Shown here one piece after another: positions 51,624 to 54,422 of a DNA stretch of 54,422 bases. Numbering within the stretch: position 1 is the first letter of the stretch; each line of letters begins with the position of its first letter. The translations under genes were made by a program, and so were the position numbers. The stretch comes from Oscillospiraceae bacterium (GTDB lineage Bacteria; Bacillota; Clostridia; Oscillospirales; UBA929): assembly GCA_009780275.1 (NCBI GenBank), contig WRAI01000016.1, positions 1-54,422 on the forward strand, written 5' to 3'. Under the pieces are notes generated by a model. That model saw nothing but the letters and a program-made list of their open reading frames with translations. It had not been told where the DNA came from and ran no database searches.

Positions 51624-52208
51624 ATGAATTCCATTATTTCTCCTGACGAGACCGCGCGACTGAACACTTTGTGGAGCAACGTGCGCCAGCGTATTGATAC
51701 AGTCGAAACACCGGCTGATTTTTTAATCCCCGCTGAACCGATGCCGGTGCCTGTCGAGATGCCGCTTGAAGAACCTGTCGAAACGACTTGTTTCGAATCG
51801 GCAGGGGAGGGTTTGCACGAGCATCTATTCACAGCCATTGAGTGCGAGCAATCGCTGGTACATACCTATACCTGTATGGCATCGCGTCTGCCAAACCGTC
51901 GCGCTACGCGGTTATTTGCCATGCTCAAAACACGGCAGATAATGTTGACGCGGCGGCTGGTTTCGGCGTGCTATTTGCTGACGGGACAGCGCCTGCCGCC
52001 ATCAAAAAAAATGCCCTGCAAACCGTCGGACGACTGGCTGCTCGATGTGCGGGCATTGTTTTTCCAAGAGACAAAAGCGACAACGCAGTATCAACAAGCG
52101 GGCCTTATAGGTGACGATACTTGTCTGCGCGAATTATTCGAATATGCTTATAATACCAAGCGCGAAACGGCCGACACTTTGCGGAAATTGCTCGAAGAAA
52201 TATTGTAG
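51624..52208 (+). CDS. Hypothetical helical protein, possibly ferritin-like
   Basis: A 194-aa protein. Residues about 25-60 are Pro/Glu-rich (PAEPMPVPVEMPLEEPVE). The rest is four predicted helices with regularly placed Glu residues (HLFTAIECEQSLVHTYTCMA, LLDVRALFFQETKATTQYQQ, YNTKRETADTLRKLL). This layout recalls ferritin-like bundles, but the two ExxH motifs of ferritins are not seen, so metal binding is doubtful. Start at 51624 with SD GAGGTG. Monocistronic. Confidence 0.6.
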   Translation: MNSIISPDETARLNTLWSNVRQRIDTVETPADFLIPAEPMPVPVEMPLEEPVETTCFESAGEGLHEHLFTAIECEQSLVHTYTCMASRLPNRRATRLFAMLKTRQIMLTRRLVSACYLLTGQRLPPSKKMPCKPSDDWLLDVRALFFQETKATTQYQQAGLIGDDTCLRELFEYAYNTKRETADTLRKLLEEIL

Positions 52209-52227
52209 GGACAAACACTGTTTGCCC
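52208..52227. terminator. Hairpin between convergent genes
   Basis: GGGACAAAC / GTTTGCCC with one mismatch, preceded by TTGTA, adjacent to both stop codons. It belongs to the GTAGGG repeat type and is too weak in T-run for certainty. Confidence 0.45.
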
Positions 52228-52228
52228 A

Positions 52229-52909
52229 TTAAACCTCATACAATTTCCCCCGTCCGGTATACCGTTGCGGCAAATAATTGACCGATGAGATTTGGGGCTT
52301 GGGAACGCCGTATTTCGCGTTATAGCCAAATAAATTGATATAGCGGTCAAGGTCGTCGGCTTCTGTGCTCATTTTGCAAAGCAACTCAAACGTTGCGCGC
52401 GCGTCATCGCTTGCGCGGTGTGTATTGGGTGTGGTTACGGCATAGGCGGCAATGGCATTGACAAGCTTGTGCGGGAATGGCTTGCGGTCTTTATAAACAG
52501 TCATTGCGTCAAGCATTTTGAAGTTCTTTAACAATGCCTCATCTTGAAATTTTTGCAGAAAGTAATACAAAAAGCATAGATCAAACTGGGCGTTATATGC
52601 TACCAATAACGAATCGGGATGGCCGAGCATCTCTGCTAGCGCCTCATATGCCTCGTCTCGTGAGACACCTTCCGATATAAGCATCGCTTCAGTGATGCCT
52701 GTTAAGTTTGTAATGACAGCAGGCAATGTTTTATCGGGCGGCAATGTGACGAGAAGATTAAACTCGTCTTCAATTTCAGGTGAACCTTGCTTGCTGACCA
52801 CCCGCAGTGCGGCGATTTCAATAATTTCCGCTTGCCTGGGGTTGAGGCCCGTTGTCTCGACATCAAAGACGATGATATTTTCAAATTGATGAAACAGCGA
52901 ATCCGGCAT
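52229..52909 (-). CDS. DEDDh 3'-5' exonuclease (DNA polymerase III epsilon-like)
   Basis: A 226-aa exonuclease. Exo I is IIVFDVETTGL, exo II is in LLVAYNAQFDLCFLYYF, and exo III is THRASDDARATFELL, which gives the DEDDh set. Similar stand-alone proteins act in proofreading, repair or RNA turnover. No polymerase domain is attached. Start at 52909 behind GGAGGCG; the 29-codon extension is rejected. Confidence 0.9.
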   Translation of the reverse strand: MPDSLFHQFENIIVFDVETTGLNPRQAEIIEIAALRVVSKQGSPEIEDEFNLLVTLPPDKTLPAVITNLTGITEAMLISEGVSRDEAYEALAEMLGHPDSLLVAYNAQFDLCFLYYFLQKFQDEALLKNFKMLDAMTVYKDRKPFPHKLVNAIAAYAVTTPNTHRASDDARATFELLCKMSTEADDLDRYINLFGYNAKYGVPKPQISSVNYLPQRYTGRGKLYEV

Positions 52910-53000
52910 TATACTACGCCTCCATTTTTCGCCATTATACATCGCTGGTGCCGATAATGCAAGCATGAATGCATAAGGGGCTGCTGTGTGTCGCAAGTGT

Positions 53001-53552
53001 CTACTTTGTCACTCTCGCTTGTTTCTCTAATTCCAACAATCTCTTTACACTGTTGAGTGTAACGTCATCGGGATCGTATAATATAGGCCACATTGATGAA
53101 GGGCAAACCTTTTTGAACTTTTTGCCATATAACATCTGTGTACCGCCGCCTATGCAGGGCTTTGCGGCGTCCAGACAGGCATGAGTGCATTTGTATATAT
53201 TATTCCATAATATCTCTTGCAGTCCCTCGGCAATAACGATATCTTCCCCATATTTTTCCCAAAAGATATGGGGACAATATAACTTTACTTCCCACGAATA
53301 CTTGCCGCGAATATGCCCTGAATTAGCCCAGTTTTTATCTATCAAACTAATTTTGCAAATCGTTTTGCTTCTGCATTTTGCATCCCATGCGTTGTGAACG
53401 CCCGACCATCCGGGAGCCATTTGACTTTCTCTTAGCCATTTGACAAAATCCAATGCGGTTTGTTGCTTATCGTCGGCAACAACGAAAGGGATAATATCCT
53501 CAATTTTCGGCCTTGTTTCCCTTTGTACTTTCAAAGTAGTGATGTCTGACAT
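53001..53552 (-). CDS. Hypothetical protein, co-transcribed with the MerR-type regulator
   Basis: A 183-aa soluble protein beginning MSDITTLKVQRETRPKIEDI. It has several conserved-looking cysteines (DAKCRSKTICKISL, YKCTHACLDAAKPCIGGGTQ) and a C-terminal helix rich in Lys/Glu. The Cys pattern could bind metal or support redox chemistry, but I recognise no family. Good SD GGAGAGG, which lies between its start and the regulator stop 17 bp upstream, so the two genes form an operon. Probably a target or partner of that regulator. Confidence 0.75.
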   Translation of the reverse strand: MSDITTLKVQRETRPKIEDIIPFVVADDKQQTALDFVKWLRESQMAPGWSGVHNAWDAKCRSKTICKISLIDKNWANSGHIRGKYSWEVKLYCPHIFWEKYGEDIVIAEGLQEILWNNIYKCTHACLDAAKPCIGGGTQMLYGKKFKKVCPSSMWPILYDPDDVTLNSVKRLLELEKQARVTK

Positions 53553-53569
53553 TTTGTACCTCTCCACTA

Positions 53570-54422
53570 TTATACATTTTCAATACAAGCCATAAAAGTA
53601 CCGCGTATCAGCGTGCCATCTTTACCCACAAACGGAAAAATATCAGCCGCAAACAACCACGATGCGGGCTTGAATTTATCCGACTTCTCAATCGCTACAA
53701 ACATACTGCCTTCATCGGGCATTCCGATGTCGCCGCAAGGTTTTACTGTTTTCCACCCCTTGGCGATGTACATTTCTGAAATATCAATCCAGTCCATATC
53801 CTCCGGCACAGGTGTTTCGGCTTTCATAAACCGTCCGATTGTATACCCCAGAAGCTCATTTCCTCCGAATAACATTTGATCGGGCCAATGCGTCATAGTT
53901 TCATGTGGTTGACTAAACCGCTCCCAGTGTTGAATTGCGGCATTGTTGGCTACATCAGAATCAAACTCTTTCATCGCGTCCAATGTTTCAAATACCCAAT
54001 TGCATTGCTTCCTGAAATTGCTGTGTAATTCCGGAGAGCCTTTTTTATCAAATGCCCGCGTGTACACGGATTTTCCAATAAAACGATACGGCCCGCATTT
54101 TTCGATTTCAAAGCGGTCATATTCCTTTGGCTCGTTAGGTTTATCATCCACCACAACACGCATCAACTGCTCGTCAACCACATCAGATGTATCAAGCAAG
54201 CCCGCAATGTCGGGACTTGCGCTTGTCAGCGACGTTTCAATCTCTATCGCTTTGTCAAATAACATTTTTACGTCGGTTTCGTTGTGAAAATCGGCTTGGC
54301 GCATTTGTCGTATGAATTCCAATACGATTTCTTTCAGTTCATGTAACAGTGCTACTTCGCTGTCAATGTCATCTACTTTTCTGTCCAACACAGACAACAC
54401 AGCTTCGGAATTTTTTGCCGAA
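53570..54422 (-). CDS. MerR-type regulator with GyrI-like effector domain (5' end outside window)
   Basis: The open frame runs to the window edge, giving at least 283 residues. The first 45 (SAKNSEAVLSVLDRKVDDI, then DSEVALLHELKEIVLEFIRQ) look like the dimerising coiled coil that follows a MerR helix-turn-helix. The rest (from about residue 100) looks like a GyrI/Rob effector-binding domain, with YRFIGKSVYT and a final ADIFPFVGKDGTLIRGTF. The DNA-binding part should lie just beyond the edge. A GTG at 54400 could start a shorter product but has no SD. A fragment of a related gene is at 16469-16592. Confidence 0.7.
   Translation of the reverse strand, partial: SAKNSEAVLSVLDRKVDDIDSEVALLHELKEIVLEFIRQMRQADFHNETDVKMLFDKAIEIETSLTSASPDIAGLLDTSDVVDEQLMRVVVDDKPNEPKEYDRFEIEKCGPYRFIGKSVYTRAFDKKGSPELHSNFRKQCNWVFETLDAMKEFDSDVANNAAIQHWERFSQPHETMTHWPDQMLFGGNELLGYTIGRFMKAETPVPEDMDWIDISEMYIAKGWKTVKPCGDIGMPDEGSMFVAIEKSDKFKPASWLFAADIFPFVGKDGTLIRGTFMACIENV

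Overview
The window looks like a chromosome segment of a Clostridia-class Bacillota (gut/anaerobe type, lineage not pinned down). The signs are strong Shine-Dalgarno sequences, TTGACA-N17-TATAAT promoters, the Firmicute gene order dxs-tlyA-nadK-(yfhO)-argR-recN, an Fe-S type PurF with a pro-peptide, type II pantothenate kinase, a YtrA-like GntR/ABC operon, YfhO, a SpoIIQ-like M23 protein and lipoproteins. Almost everything is ordinary chromosomal housekeeping. The exception is a rearranged patch at about 22.4-24.7 kb around a tRNA-Ser gene.

Layout. (1) 1-7.4 kb, minus strand: a nucleotide/carbamoyl-phosphate operon read purF -> carA -> carB::dapF -> guaA. This is the most unusual part of the window. 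CarA has lost all three glutaminase catalytic residues, CarB is fused in frame to diaminopimelate epimerase, and GuaA starts directly at its ATP-pyrophosphatase domain with no amidotransferase domain. PurF alone keeps its glutaminase cysteine. I infer that carbamoyl-phosphate and perhaps GMP are made from free ammonia. (2) 7.5-9.5 kb, plus: a coupled metallo-beta-lactamase-fold hydrolase and a UROD-like protein. (3) 9.5-12.8 kb, minus: a GntR/ABC-2 operon whose promoter and RBS lie in a perfect 20-bp inverted repeat, then a secreted serpin lipoprotein. (4) 12.9-13.3 kb: a type I toxin-antitoxin-like locus with a broken toxin frame. (5) 13.3-16.5 kb, plus: GH4 alpha-galactosidase, HAD phosphatase, ComEC-like MBL protein and DUF3006. 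(6) 16.7-22.3 kb, minus: Ca2+-type P-ATPase behind a terminator-like leader, and a pspC-ppa-(TM/zinc ribbon)-RCC1 operon.

(7) 22.4-24.7 kb: a junkyard with an ABC-permease fragment, a serine-protease fragment, a lipoprotein, a 45-bp inverted repeat pair, a 31-bp palindrome, tRNA-Ser(UGA) and a 29-bp copy of part of that tRNA. (8) 24.7-39.4 kb, plus: SpoIIQ-like M23, the dxs-to-recN cluster, tyrS, glyA and rarA. Two small promoter-sORF units precede the tyrS and glyA regions. (9) 39.5-52.2 kb: an ABC exporter with an unusual N-terminal extension, type II pantothenate kinase, a tandem pair of GDPD-related membrane proteins, the MoxR-DUF58-transglutaminase cluster, and a helical protein of unknown function. 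(10) 52.2-54.4 kb, minus: a DEDDh exonuclease, an unknown protein, and a MerR/GyrI-type regulator cut by the window edge.

Short palindromic repeats ending in GTAGGG/CCCTACA or CCCTGCA are scattered between genes, and one forms the 3' end of rarA. No CRISPR array, rRNA, prophage or complete insertion sequence was seen.
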